Assembly (NCBI RefSeq): GCF_009720525.1
Contig: NZ_CP043930.1
Location: 1,957,501 to 2,021,500, forward strand
Reading direction: 5' to 3'
From: Gimesia benthica
GTDB taxonomy: Bacteria; Planctomycetota; Planctomycetia; Planctomycetales; Planctomycetaceae
DNA: 64,000 nt
Shown here: in pieces, positions 17,052 through 25,191 of the stretch
Layout of the letters: each line of letters opens with the position of its first letter
Position numbering within the stretch: the first letter of the stretch is position 1
Program-made: the position numbers and the translations under genes
The notes under the pieces: model-generated
Seen by the model: the letters and a program-made list of their open reading frames with translations, nothing else
What the model was told of the DNA's origin: nothing
The model's database searches: none

Positions 17052-18254
17052 TTATTTCAGTTCTTCGCAGAGTCTCCGGGCCAGAACGCTGACCTGTTCA
17101 GCCTGCAGGCACAACGGATTGATCGTCAGAATTCCTTCGTACAGACGCGCGTGTCCGACGTAAATCGGCGGCTTCCCTTCCCGTAACTTGCGGCAGACCT
17201 CAAAGGCATCACGGTCTTCCACCTGAATTTCCAGGATCGGCCAGCGCTGTGGATTTTCCGGAATCACCAGGTAACACGACGCACGAACATCGGCTAACTC
17301 CACTTCCTCTGCCACTTCCTCTGCCACTTTTTCTAACCAGCTGCGATACTCCAGGTTCTGCGCGTCGTACGCTCCGGAGGCAAACAGATCGAGGGCCGTC
17401 AGGACTGCGATAATCTCTTCCTTGGAGACCTTGAGCGCCCTGCCAATCCCATGCCGTGGCAGGCCTTTCAGTTGGGTGGCATCAATCAGCCCTTCCGCCG
17501 GCGACCAGAGTTCATAATGATCGTCCATGTCCAGCATCTGTAGAGCAGCGGAAGAGATCAGGTCGCGTTTACCACACAATAGCCCAGTGGACTGTGGTCC
17601 GCGGATCGCCTTTCCTCCACTGAAGGCGACGAGGTCGGCTCCGGTCGCAGCGATCTCCCGCAGATTCTCGCGAGGTGGCAGCTCCCCGGCGGCATCAACG
17701 ATCACGGGTAGTCCATGTTCGTGCGCCACCTCAACCACTTCGCTCAGCCCCGGCGCAGAGTCCGCTGCATGCACATAGACGATGCCCGCAGTCCGCTCTG
17801 TAATCGCCGCTGCATATTCCCAGGCTTCTGTCCGCCGGACTCCCGCATTCGAAACGATCTCATTGAAACCAACCTCGACCAGCCGGGCTCCTGCCGCCCG
17901 AATCGCATGGTCGTAGCCACTGCGTTGTTCCCGTGCGATGATGAATTCGTGAGGAAACTCATCACAGTGAGGCAGCTGTTCTATCCGTCTGAGATTGTGC
18001 CCCGCCAGAATCGCCGCGGTCCCCAGTGTCAAAGCGCCCGCGGCACCGGAGGTCACCAGCCCCGCTTCTGTTCCGGTCTGGGCGGCAATTTTTTTTGACG
18101 CAGCGGCCTGCAGCTGTTCCAGGGGCACCCACTCTTGTGCCCCCTGGTGAAACGCCTCGAGCACTTCTGGGGGCATTGGCGCGCCCCCCAGTCGGGTCAC
18201 ACTGCCACAGGCATTGATAATCGGTTCCACTCCCAGTTCCCGGTAAACACTCAT
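17052..18254 (-). CDS. PLP-dependent SelA/DgaE-like lyase or transferase
   Basis: A 400-residue fold-type I PLP enzyme. The start YRELGVEPIINACGSVTRLGG is typical of the SelA-like group that includes D-glucosaminate-6-phosphate ammonia lyase (DgaE); VIVDAAGELPP (D187) holds the pyridine nitrogen and FSGGKAIRGPQ gives the PLP lysine K215. Such enzymes eliminate ammonia from amino-sugar acids or related substrates. The gene lies end to end with the preceding exported-protein gene (18-base gap) and has no pathway neighbours, so the substrate is open. A 12-base tandem duplication within it repeats Ala-Glu-Glu-Val. Confidence 0.82.
   Translation of the reverse strand: MSVYRELGVEPIINACGSVTRLGGAPMPPEVLEAFHQGAQEWVPLEQLQAAASKKIAAQTGTEAGLVTSGAAGALTLGTAAILAGHNLRRIEQLPHCDEFPHEFIIAREQRSGYDHAIRAAGARLVEVGFNEIVSNAGVRRTEAWEYAAAITERTAGIVYVHAADSAPGLSEVVEVAHEHGLPVIVDAAGELPPRENLREIAATGADLVAFSGGKAIRGPQSTGLLCGKRDLISSAALQMLDMDDHYELWSPAEGLIDATQLKGLPRHGIGRALKVSKEEIIAVLTALDLFASGAYDAQNLEYRSWLEKVAEEVAEEVELADVRASCYLVIPENPQRWPILEIQVEDRDAFEVCRKLREGKPPIYVGHARLYEGILTINPLCLQAEQVSVLARRLCEELK
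17301..17324 (-). repeat. 12-base tandem duplication inside the PLP enzyme gene
   Basis: The unit CACTTCCTCTGC occurs twice in a row and a third copy begins (CACTTTTTCT). It keeps the frame and lengthens an acidic helix with repeated A-E-E-V. Confidence 0.8.
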
Positions 18255-18563
18255 CAGCGTTGCTTTCTCTTCGGACTGAAAACTCGAGTAAACTCAAATC
18301 GGTTGCCCCGACGCCTCTCACCGCAATAAAGCAATATTCAGAATATTTTCACGACTGATGCACGGGACTGTACGAACAAGTAGTATCAACCATTTTAACA
18401 GACAACGAAATCACAGGATAGAAACCAGAGATGATCTATCGAAGCAGTTTTCGGGATTGTATAATTCATATATGACGCCAGATCGTCTGTATTGAAACCG
18501 ACGGTTCCGCAACCAGTCGCAGATGTTTTTCTGGTCAGTCAACTGGGAATCAGGGGCCTCTGA
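18255..18563. other. Intergenic spacer with one candidate promoter
   Basis: About 310 bases between the leftward PLP enzyme and the rightward response regulator. A TATAAT occurs at 18460-18465, about 98 bases before the regulator start, without a clear -35 box. Nothing else (RNA gene, repeat) is visible. Confidence 0.4.
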
Positions 18564-19229
18564 ATGGAAAATACGACTCAGTCTAAAACCCGGATCATGA
18601 TTGTGGACGATCATCCGATTGTCAGGGAAGGCTATTCCCGATTGATCGAACGTGAAGGCAATCTGCAGGTCTGCGCTGAAGCTGACAGTAAATCCGTCGC
18701 CCTGAATCAGATCATGAACGATCCGCCCGATCTGGTAATCGTTGACATCTCTCTGAAAGATGGCAGTGGACTGGAGTTGATCAAGGATATTAAGGCCCAG
18801 TTCAAGCAGATCAAAATGCTCGCCGTCTCCATGCACGACGAAAACCTGTTCGCCGAACGTTGTATCCGAGCCGGCGCTCTGGGCTTTGTCAATAAGCAGC
18901 AAGCCCCCGAGCAACTGGTCACCGCCATCCATCGGGTACTCTCGGGAAAAGTTTTTCTCAGCTCCGAAATTACAGAACGCATGATCTGCCGTTCCATTGG
19001 ATCAGAAAATTATAGCGAAGAGTCTCCCATTGAAACGCTCTCCGATCGTGAACTGGAAGTATTCGAACAGATCGGCCTGGGAGAGACGACACGCCAGATC
19101 GCCGAAAAACTGAACCTGAGCCCCAAAACCGTCGAAACCTATCGGGAAAACATCAAACACAAGCTGAACCTCGATAATGCAACGGAATTGATCCGTAATG
19201 CGATTCAGTGGGTCTTGGAAAAGAAATAG
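18564..19229 (+). CDS. NarL/FixJ-type response regulator
   Basis: The 221-residue protein has a complete receiver: acidic pair D15-D16, phospho-acceptor D61 in VIVDISL and K111 in FVNKQQ. A linker of about 25 residues leads to a LuxR-type helix-turn-helix near 150-215 (LSDRELEVFEQIGLGETTRQIAEK and SPKTVETYRENI). Phosphorylation should drive dimerisation and DNA binding. No kinase is adjacent; the nearest candidate is the HisKA_3-type kinase at 22060-23544, the right class for NarL-type partners. Both flank a set of stress genes. The pairing is inference. Confidence 0.93.
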   Translation: MENTTQSKTRIMIVDDHPIVREGYSRLIEREGNLQVCAEADSKSVALNQIMNDPPDLVIVDISLKDGSGLELIKDIKAQFKQIKMLAVSMHDENLFAERCIRAGALGFVNKQQAPEQLVTAIHRVLSGKVFLSSEITERMICRSIGSENYSEESPIETLSDRELEVFEQIGLGETTRQIAEKLNLSPKTVETYRENIKHKLNLDNATELIRNAIQWVLEKK

Positions 19230-19496
19230 TTCTTCCGCGACAGGGAGAATTATTCTCAGACATCGGCGTCTTTACATTCACATCCCCTTGTTGTTGCAGA
19301 TCCCGTGGAAATCTGCCTGGGGTAATTCCTGATGGCAGCGTCGGAAATTCCCCCCAGACCTATACTCCTGATTGCCTGATAGCAGGACATCCCGGACCTG
19401 GATTAAAATACTCACAGTCCGAAGATAACTTCGAGTCCGAGCACATTGCCATCTCAGCATGAGCTCCACCTCCAAGAGACGTTTCAAGAGTAAAGA

Positions 19497-19940
19497 ATGC
19501 AGGCCATGACCACAATTGGTAGAAATGATCTTCAGCAACTACTGGCATCTTGCCCCAGCTTGCTGCTTCTGGATGTACTACCCCAAAATTCTTACAAGGA
19601 ATATCACATCAGGGGGGCCATCAATGCCCCGTTCGACCATCGTTTCAACAGTGAAGTCTCTGCACTCTGCCCGGACAAATCACAAACCATCGTCATTTAT
19701 GGAATGAACTTTGAATGTCCGATCGCCAGTCAGGCTCTGCAACGACTCGGCGAACTGGGATATGAAAACCTCTTCCATTATGAACCCGGCAAAGTCGACT
19801 GGAAAGCGGCTCTGCTACCTGTTGAACAGGGGCCAGCCGTACGTGACTCACTGCAAATTGAACAGGCCGACAAAGAGCAGCGATTCCTGTTTCTGCTCTC
19901 GCTGTCCCAGGCCCCCCTGTTTGATCTTCTGCAGCTCTGA
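19497..19940 (+). CDS. Rhodanese-like protein with altered active loop
   Basis: A single rhodanese domain of 147 residues: LLLLDVLPQNSYKEYHIRGAI is the typical first half. The active-site loop reads IVIYGMNFECPIASQA, so Gly69 stands where the persulfide-carrying Cys is expected, while Cys74 remains five residues on. Some rhodaneses have cysteines at both places. Either Cys74 has taken over or the protein binds and does not transfer sulfur. Start may be 19497 or the ATG at 19506. It is followed by a large hairpin and lies near stress genes. Confidence 0.8.
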   Translation: MQAMTTIGRNDLQQLLASCPSLLLLDVLPQNSYKEYHIRGAINAPFDHRFNSEVSALCPDKSQTIVIYGMNFECPIASQALQRLGELGYENLFHYEPGKVDWKAALLPVEQGPAVRDSLQIEQADKEQRFLFLLSLSQAPLFDLLQL

Positions 19941-19988
19941 CCAGAGGCACTGTGAAGAGATGTGCTGAGGTCTCACATGAAATGAAAA

Positions 19989-20038
19989 CAGTCACGCTAC
20001 AAACTCCCGGGTGAAGTCAGGAGTTTGCAACGTGACTG
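19989..20038 (-). terminator. Long hairpin, terminator for the leftward BON gene
   Basis: Arms at 19989-20007 and 20020-20038 pair over 19 positions with only two non-Watson-Crick pairs (both can be G-U in one strand), around a 12-base loop. On the minus strand the stem is followed by TTTTCATTTC, fitting intrinsic termination of the BON transcript. It also lies after the rhodanese gene, but no T run follows on the plus strand. Confidence 0.7.
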
Positions 20039-20080
20039 ATGTCTGCCTGGCGGAGCAGACAGAGGCCCCGCTGAGATTGT

Positions 20081-20350
20081 TCAGGTAAAATGGTGGTACT
20101 GGCGGTCCACGTTGAGTTCATTTGTCAGCCGTCTGACGCCCTCAATCGGCAGTACACGTGTCTGGGCCAGTTGTTTCATGAAATAGGTTGGGACTTCTCC
20201 TTCCAGACAGACTTTCCCCTCCTCAGCAAACACCCTGACTTTCGCCAGGGAAGCATAGCCCGAAGACTGCAAGACACGTTTCACCTGTGCCACGAGTTGA
20301 TGATCCGAATTGGAAAACAATTCTGTTTTTATTTCTCCCTGCAGTTTCAC
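20081..20350 (-). CDS. Small BON-domain protein
   Basis: An 89-residue protein covering one BON domain: LVAQVKRVLQSSGYASL, the central VRVFAEEGKVCLEGEVP strand pair with the conserved Gly, and the closing GVRRLTNELNV. BON domains bind membranes or envelope components and often occur in stress proteins (OsmY). No signal peptide is present, so this copy may be cytosolic. The GTG start is preceded by AAGGAGG at 6 bases. It follows the Hsp20 gene on the same strand, 56 bases away, and is likely co-transcribed. Confidence 0.8.
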   Translation of the reverse strand: MKLQGEIKTELFSNSDHQLVAQVKRVLQSSGYASLAKVRVFAEEGKVCLEGEVPTYFMKQLAQTRVLPIEGVRRLTNELNVDRQYHHFT

Positions 20351-20406
20351 GCTGCCCTCCTTAGTTTGTCGAATGAGTCCTGGAAAGTATTATGTATGGA
20401 TTCGCT

Positions 20407-20898
20407 TCAGGATTTGGGTTTCACCTGAATTTTACGTGGCTTATTAAATTGCGATTTGGGCAGCACGATCGTCAATACCCCCCGTTCACAGTTGGCTTCT
20501 ATGTGCTCACTTTCGACCTCACAGGGCAGCTTAATCGACCGTGCGAAGCTGCCGACAGAACGCTCAACCCGGTGCCAGGTCTTCCCTTTTTCTTCTTGCC
20601 CAGCTTTCCGCTCACCTGTGATTCTTAATAGTTCTCCCACGACTTCCACTTCGATCTCATCGGGCTCAATTCCGGGTACGTCCATGCGGACTTCGACAGC
20701 ATCTTCCGTTTCTGATATGTCCAAGGCTGCATTCAAGCCAGCCGTCGTAATGCCTCCCGCCCCGGATATGGTATTTAACAGCTTCTCCATCTCACTTCTC
20801 AGATCTCCGAAGGGAGCTCTGCCCGGGAATGAACTGCCCCCAGGCACTGACTGATTCGCCCGCATCACTGTCCCTTTTAATTCTGGTGAAGTTGTCAT
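20407..20898 (-). CDS. Small heat-shock protein (Hsp20/alpha-crystallin)
   Basis: From the ATG at 20898 (AGGAG 7 bases upstream; a nearer ATG is too close to that site) the protein has 163 residues. A Gly/Pro-rich N-terminal arm leads into an alpha-crystallin domain (about 55-148) with AALDISETEDAVEVRMDVPG, LLRITGERK and the ANCERGVLTIVLPK beta strand; the C-terminal tail has an I-x-V motif (KIQVKP) for oligomer assembly. It holds unfolded proteins without ATP. Pairing with the BON gene suggests a shared stress promoter in the 280 bases upstream, where no known heat-shock element was recognised. Confidence 0.95.
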   Translation of the reverse strand: MTTSPELKGTVMRANQSVPGGSSFPGRAPFGDLRSEMEKLLNTISGAGGITTAGLNAALDISETEDAVEVRMDVPGIEPDEIEVEVVGELLRITGERKAGQEEKGKTWHRVERSVGSFARSIKLPCEVESEHIEANCERGVLTIVLPKSQFNKPRKIQVKPKS

Positions 20899-21178
20899 AT
20901 TCATTCTCCTGCTGAAATGAAATTGTGACTGATGTCTGTCGGCATTGTTCACTCTATGGCAGAGTTCCGAGTGCCAATCAACTTACCAGTTATCCCTGCC
21001 ACCGATCGTTATGATTGAGATGCTAATTTATATTTCCCGACAAATAAATCGGGCAAATTGCAGATCATTCCCGCCGGGCGTCCCTCCAGTAGGCCTCAGG
21101 AATTCCCTGAGTCAGCAATTTGATCTATCGTCATATCGTCAGACCTGAACGGGCCTGAAACAAGAGCCGTACCGGACT

Positions 21179-21394
21179 TCAAACGACCAGGTGCTCTGCC
21201 GTCATCAGGGGTTCTTCTAACAGACATTCATCCTCACCCAGCATTTCCACCTGCACTTCACTGCGGCGAATCGGAATTTTTGCAGGGCATTTAATACCGA
21301 TTCTGACTTTCCCCCCTTGAATCCGCAGCACAGTCAACACGATATCATCATTGATACAAATCTCTTCATTTTTTTTGCGTGTTAAGACAAGCAT
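21179..21394 (-). CDS. csrA: Carbon storage regulator CsrA
   Basis: Starting at MLVLTRKKNEEI the protein has 71 residues, the family size, with the RNA-binding strands GKVRIGIKCP and IPIRRSEV intact. CsrA dimers bind GGA motifs in mRNA leaders and block or protect translation. The start at 21394 is supported by AGGGA at 9 bases; an upstream in-frame ATG is directly against that site. The first 29 bases overlap the preceding gene. Its leader holds TTTCAGGGAATG, which resembles a CsrA site, so autoregulation is possible. Confidence 0.95.
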   Translation of the reverse strand: MLVLTRKKNEEICINDDIVLTVLRIQGGKVRIGIKCPAKIPIRRSEVQVEMLGEDECLLEEPLMTAEHLVV

Positions 21395-21710
21395 GGCTTT
21401 CATTCCCTGAAATTGGAGTACGGGCTCGCTGGTTCTGGCAGCAGTATCGGGCCAGATAAACCAGTCGTTTAAGGGTAGACTGATCAAAGTGAGACAGTCG
21501 GTTGGGACAGCGTGTGTTCAGGACCATCGAGCGCGCTGCGCTAACAATTCCCTCCAGTTCCTGATGACTCATCTTTTGAATCTGCTGATTCTCCAGTCCG
21601 GCAATCTCGCTCAGGTCGTATTCGACTCGCTCCGTTATTTCCGGATTTACCTGAAAGCGTGACCGTTGTTTCAAATCAGCCGGCTGTGGCCAACTACATG
21701 TCGTTCGCAT
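21366..21710 (-). CDS. Unknown small protein overlapping csrA
   Basis: The 114-residue product starts at the ATG at 21710 with GAGAGGAAAG a few bases before. It has a helical middle (PEITERVEYDLSEIAG, then HQELEGIVSAARSMVL) and a Cys/Arg-rich tail (LARYCCQNQ). No family is recognised. Its 3' end overlaps csrA by 29 bases in another frame, so translation of the two is probably coupled. It could be a partner or antagonist of CsrA; this is inference from position alone. Confidence 0.6.
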   Translation of the reverse strand: MRTTCSWPQPADLKQRSRFQVNPEITERVEYDLSEIAGLENQQIQKMSHQELEGIVSAARSMVLNTRCPNRLSHFDQSTLKRLVYLARYCCQNQRARTPISGNESHACLNTQKK

Positions 21711-22059
21711 AATATCTTTCCTCTCAAGAGAGTGTGACAAAGGCACGAATTTCCTTAGTTACTCACATCCCTGCCTGAGACTCTCAGAGAAAAGCGAAAT
21801 CAGTCAGGTTCAGGCCCGATGGCTGACTGTTTTTCTTGTTCTCCCCACTCGCCAGGACGAAACGAGCCAGAGCATAACACATCCTGTAGTGGGTACATTA
21901 CAAAACTGTGTAATCAGCGGTAATCGGAAAACTGACCATTCTGGGCTGGGGGAAACCCCCAGGTTGTTGTATGCACATGCAATCTTCTTCACAGATTCTT
22001 TACACACATCTGGGGAACGGTTACCGTAGAATAGAGTTTGATACCGAACAGGAGGCCCC
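21711..22059. other. Intergenic spacer between divergent csrA and sensor-kinase genes, with hairpin
   Basis: About 350 bases. A compact hairpin at 21946-21962 has CTGGGGG and CCCCCAG arms around AAA, and is followed by GTTGTTGT. It lies about 100 bases before the kinase start and may be an attenuator or leader structure. No clear promoter boxes were found. Confidence 0.45.
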
Positions 22060-23544
22060 TTGAAACAGGAATCCAGCATGTCAGCAGGAGCCGCTCTCCA
22101 GCCCCAGGGATCGCCGATTCTGCTGGTCGAACCCGATCCCTCATCCCGCGACAGTCTGCTGCAGATTCTTGCAGAAGACGGTTATCCGGTTGATATAGCA
22201 GAGACAGTAGCTCAACTCTTCGACCGTAAACGGTGGTCGGATTATTTTCTGATCATACTGGAACACGACCTGCCCGATGGCAGCATCGAAGAGGTGCTCC
22301 CCCGAATAAAACAACTGGCCCCGTCAGCCGAGCTGCTGGTCATCACTTCCCGGACCCGCATCGAAAACATGATTCTCGCCTTTCGCACTGGTGTCGCCGA
22401 TTATTTCGTCAAACCCATCGATCCGGATCTGTTTCGGTCCTCGATTAAACGGATCCTGCAAAACCAAAGCGTTTCCAGCGAACTCCTGCAGACACAGGCC
22501 GAACTCAAAGCGATCGTGGAAACCGCCATTGAGGCAGTCATTACCATCAATCGCAGCGGTCTGATTCAATCATTCAACCCGGCTGCCGAAAAAATGTTTG
22601 GTTACCAGGCACATGAAATCATCAACCAGAACGTCAGCGTGCTCACTCCCGATGCCATCCGGGCTGTGCATGACCGGTATCTCACCCGTTATCTGGAAAC
22701 AGGACAGGCCTCAATCATTGGCTCGCGTCGGGAACTGATGGCGCGACGACGTGACGGCAGCCTGTTTCCCATCGAGATCTCCGTTACAGACCTGCCCCAG
22801 TTCGGCCTCTTCGCCGGGATCATTGGGGATATCAGTGAACGGAAACAGGCGGAACAGAAACAGGCCGATCTCACCCGAGCCGTCGCCGTCGCAGCCCAGC
22901 AGGAACGACGACAACTGGCAGACATCCTCCATGACCACCTCCAGCAGGTTCTCGTAGGAGTCCGCATCCACCTGGATATCGCTAAAAATGACACTACTGA
23001 TGAATTCATCCGCCAGACTTTGACCCGCGCCGATGAACTGCTCAACCAGGGAATTGAAATCACACGTTCCCTGACCGCGGAACTCAACCCGGTCGTTCTG
23101 CACGAAGAAGGCCTGGTCACTGCACTGGAATGGCTGTCACACAACATGCAGGAACGCTACAACCTGAACGTCACACTCGACCTCGACCGCCAGGCGGAAC
23201 CACAACAAGATACAATCAAAGTCGCCTTATATGAATGCATTCGCGAACTGCTGTTTAACGTCGTCAAACATTCTGAAACCACCGAAGCACGTGTCTGCAT
23301 GAGCCTGCTGCCTGAGAACAAAATTGAGATTGTCGTCTCCGATCAGGGAGTAGGCTTCGATACAGAACAGCTCGATCACCAGATTTCCGATGCCAGCGGA
23401 ATTGGCCTCAGCAATATTGAATTCCGGCTCTCACTCATCAACGGAAAATTCCGTCTCGAGTCCACACGAGGACAGGGAACCGTTGCCCGAATTATCACCT
23501 CACTGACCCCGATTGAAAACGCAGCCTTGTCGGGAGAATCCTGA
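22060..23544 (+). CDS. Sensor histidine kinase with degenerate receiver and PAS domain
   Basis: Domains over 494 residues: receiver (about 19-135), PAS with PAC (about 145-265, IEAVITINRSGLIQSFNPAAEKMFG), HisKA_3 dimerisation with the phospho-histidine in ADILHDHLQQV (about 293), and HATPase (ECIRELLFNVVKHSE, DQGVGFD, GIGLSNIEFRL). The receiver keeps K118 (YFVKPID) but has Glu68 where the phospho-acceptor Asp should be (LIILEHDLPDG), and its acidic pocket is E24-P25. It therefore cannot work as a normal receiver and may be locked in a phospho-like state. No membrane segment, so cytosolic. TTG at 22060 follows AGGAGG; ATG at 22078 is an alternative. A NarL-type regulator is the expected partner. 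Confidence 0.9.
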   Translation: MKQESSMSAGAALQPQGSPILLVEPDPSSRDSLLQILAEDGYPVDIAETVAQLFDRKRWSDYFLIILEHDLPDGSIEEVLPRIKQLAPSAELLVITSRTRIENMILAFRTGVADYFVKPIDPDLFRSSIKRILQNQSVSSELLQTQAELKAIVETAIEAVITINRSGLIQSFNPAAEKMFGYQAHEIINQNVSVLTPDAIRAVHDRYLTRYLETGQASIIGSRRELMARRRDGSLFPIEISVTDLPQFGLFAGIIGDISERKQAEQKQADLTRAVAVAAQQERRQLADILHDHLQQVLVGVRIHLDIAKNDTTDEFIRQTLTRADELLNQGIEITRSLTAELNPVVLHEEGLVTALEWLSHNMQERYNLNVTLDLDRQAEPQQDTIKVALYECIRELLFNVVKHSETTEARVCMSLLPENKIEIVVSDQGVGFDTEQLDHQISDASGIGLSNIEFRLSLINGKFRLESTRGQGTVARIITSLTPIENAALSGES

Positions 23545-23745
23545 CAGGAATTCATTGTCTTACCCGGAAACTGCAAAAGTGAACAAACACACTATAGTCT
23601 GAACGCTATTTTTGTCTATGATTGAGTGAGAGTCTGAAATGGTCAGTTCACCGCCGACGCACCTGGCTGATTTCAAAACTCACTAACATCAAAACAGCGC
23701 TTCCCTCAAACCGCATTCAGCCTCCGAACATAACGAGATTTCTAC

Positions 23746-25152
23746 ATGAGTCGTCCCACCAATCTGGCGGAACTCCGCGAAAGCGGCTGGCAAAGCAAAA
23801 CAGTTAAACGAGAAATATATGACAACTTGATGCAGGTCCTGCAACAGGGGGATGAACTGTTCCCCGGCATTGTCGGCTATGATGATACTGTCATCCCCGA
23901 CATCGTTCTGGCCCTGCTCTCTGAGCATGACATGCTCTTTCTGGGTGAAAAGGGACAGGCAAAGAGCCGCATCATGCGACAACTGGTCCGGTTTCTGGAC
24001 CCAGAGATCCCCTATCTCGATCTGCCTGAGTCGCCTGTGCACGACGATCCCTATCAACCCATCACCAGTATCGGACGCAAATTTCTGGCGAATACTCCGG
24101 ACCACGATGTACCCATCGCCTGGTGGTCGCGTGAAGACCGCTATGCAGAACGTCTGGCACCGGGAACCAAGTTTGCTGACGTGATCGGAGAAATTGACCC
24201 CGCCAAACTGGCACACGGCGAAAGCATGTCCGCGGAAAGTGCACTCCACTTCGGCCTGATTCCCCGCATGCACCGGGGCATTTTTGCCATGAACGAATTG
24301 CCCGAACTCGATGAACTGGTTCAGGTTGGCCTGTTTAACATCCTCGAAGAACGGGACGTGCAGATCCGCGGCTATCCCATCCGCTTCGACCTCGACATGC
24401 TGATTCTGTTCTCATCTAACCCCTCGACCTTCAACCGCAGTGGGAAAGTCATACCCCAGTTGAAGGACCGTATCGGCTCGGTTGTTCATACACATTATCC
24501 CCGGGAACGCAGCCTGGGAATTGAAATCATGGAGCAGGAAGCCAATGTCGATCTGGAGGGAGATGTCCCCGTGGTCGTTCCCTACTTTATGCGTGAAATT
24601 ATCGAACAGATTTCCGTCGCTGCCCGCGCCTCAAAATATGTCGACCACGATTCCGGCGTGAGTGCCCGCTTCAGTATTGCCAACTATCGGATGATGATCG
24701 CTTCCGCCCGCCGCCGGGGTGCGGTGCTCAATGAAAAACCGGCTGTTCCCCGCATCAGCGATCTGGGCCACCTCTACTCCTCCTCGCTGGGGAAACTGGA
24801 ACTCGATTTGATGGGCGCCAACCAGATGTCGGAGCGACAGGTGCTCGATTCCATCATCGCTCAGGCTATTCAGGATGTCTTTCAGGAATACATTGTCGAA
24901 CATGGCCTCGCGGAGATCAGTGAGATCTTTTCCCAGGGAATTAAAATCGAAGTGGGTGACATGCTTCCTTCTTCTCAGTACGCAGAACGTCTGAAACGCG
25001 TTCCCCCGATCTGGGACAAAGCGTTCGAGGTCAATGCCTCGGGAGATGAAGCCGTCCGCGCGTCCTGTATTGAGTTTATTCTCGCAGGACTCTACGCCAA
25101 CAGTAAAATTTCGCGTTCGCAGGATCATGGCCGCATCACTTATGAGACCTGA
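23746..25152 (+). CDS. AAA+ ATPase, magnesium-chelatase subunit I/MoxR-like
   Basis: The 468-residue protein has a Walker A variant G67-E-K-G-Q-A-K73-S in [11 protein letters not shown], a helix-2-insert type region, [14 protein letters not shown] as Walker B, and [11 protein letters not shown] as sensor strand. This places it with BchI/MoxR-type ATPases. These remodel targets together with a VWA-domain partner, which is the very next gene (40 bases on). There are no chlorophyll genes nearby and the target is unknown. The region after 280 is helical ([12 protein letters not shown]). The ribosome site is weak. Confidence 0.85.
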   Translation: MSRPTNLAELRESGWQSKTVKREIYDNLMQVLQQGDELFPGIVGYDDTVIPDIVLALLSEHDMLFLGEKGQAKSRIMRQLVRFLDPEIPYLDLPESPVHDDPYQPITSIGRKFLANTPDHDVPIAWWSREDRYAERLAPGTKFADVIGEIDPAKLAHGESMSAESALHFGLIPRMHRGIFAMNELPELDELVQVGLFNILEERDVQIRGYPIRFDLDMLILFSSNPSTFNRSGKVIPQLKDRIGSVVHTHYPRERSLGIEIMEQEANVDLEGDVPVVVPYFMREIIEQISVAARASKYVDHDSGVSARFSIANYRMMIASARRRGAVLNEKPAVPRISDLGHLYSSSLGKLELDLMGANQMSERQVLDSIIAQAIQDVFQEYIVEHGLAEISEIFSQGIKIEVGDMLPSSQYAERLKRVPPIWDKAFEVNASGDEAVRASCIEFILAGLYANSKISRSQDHGRITYET

Positions 25153-25191
25153 TCAGCCCCTGGCTCTCGTCAGAGAGATCGAGACACGACT

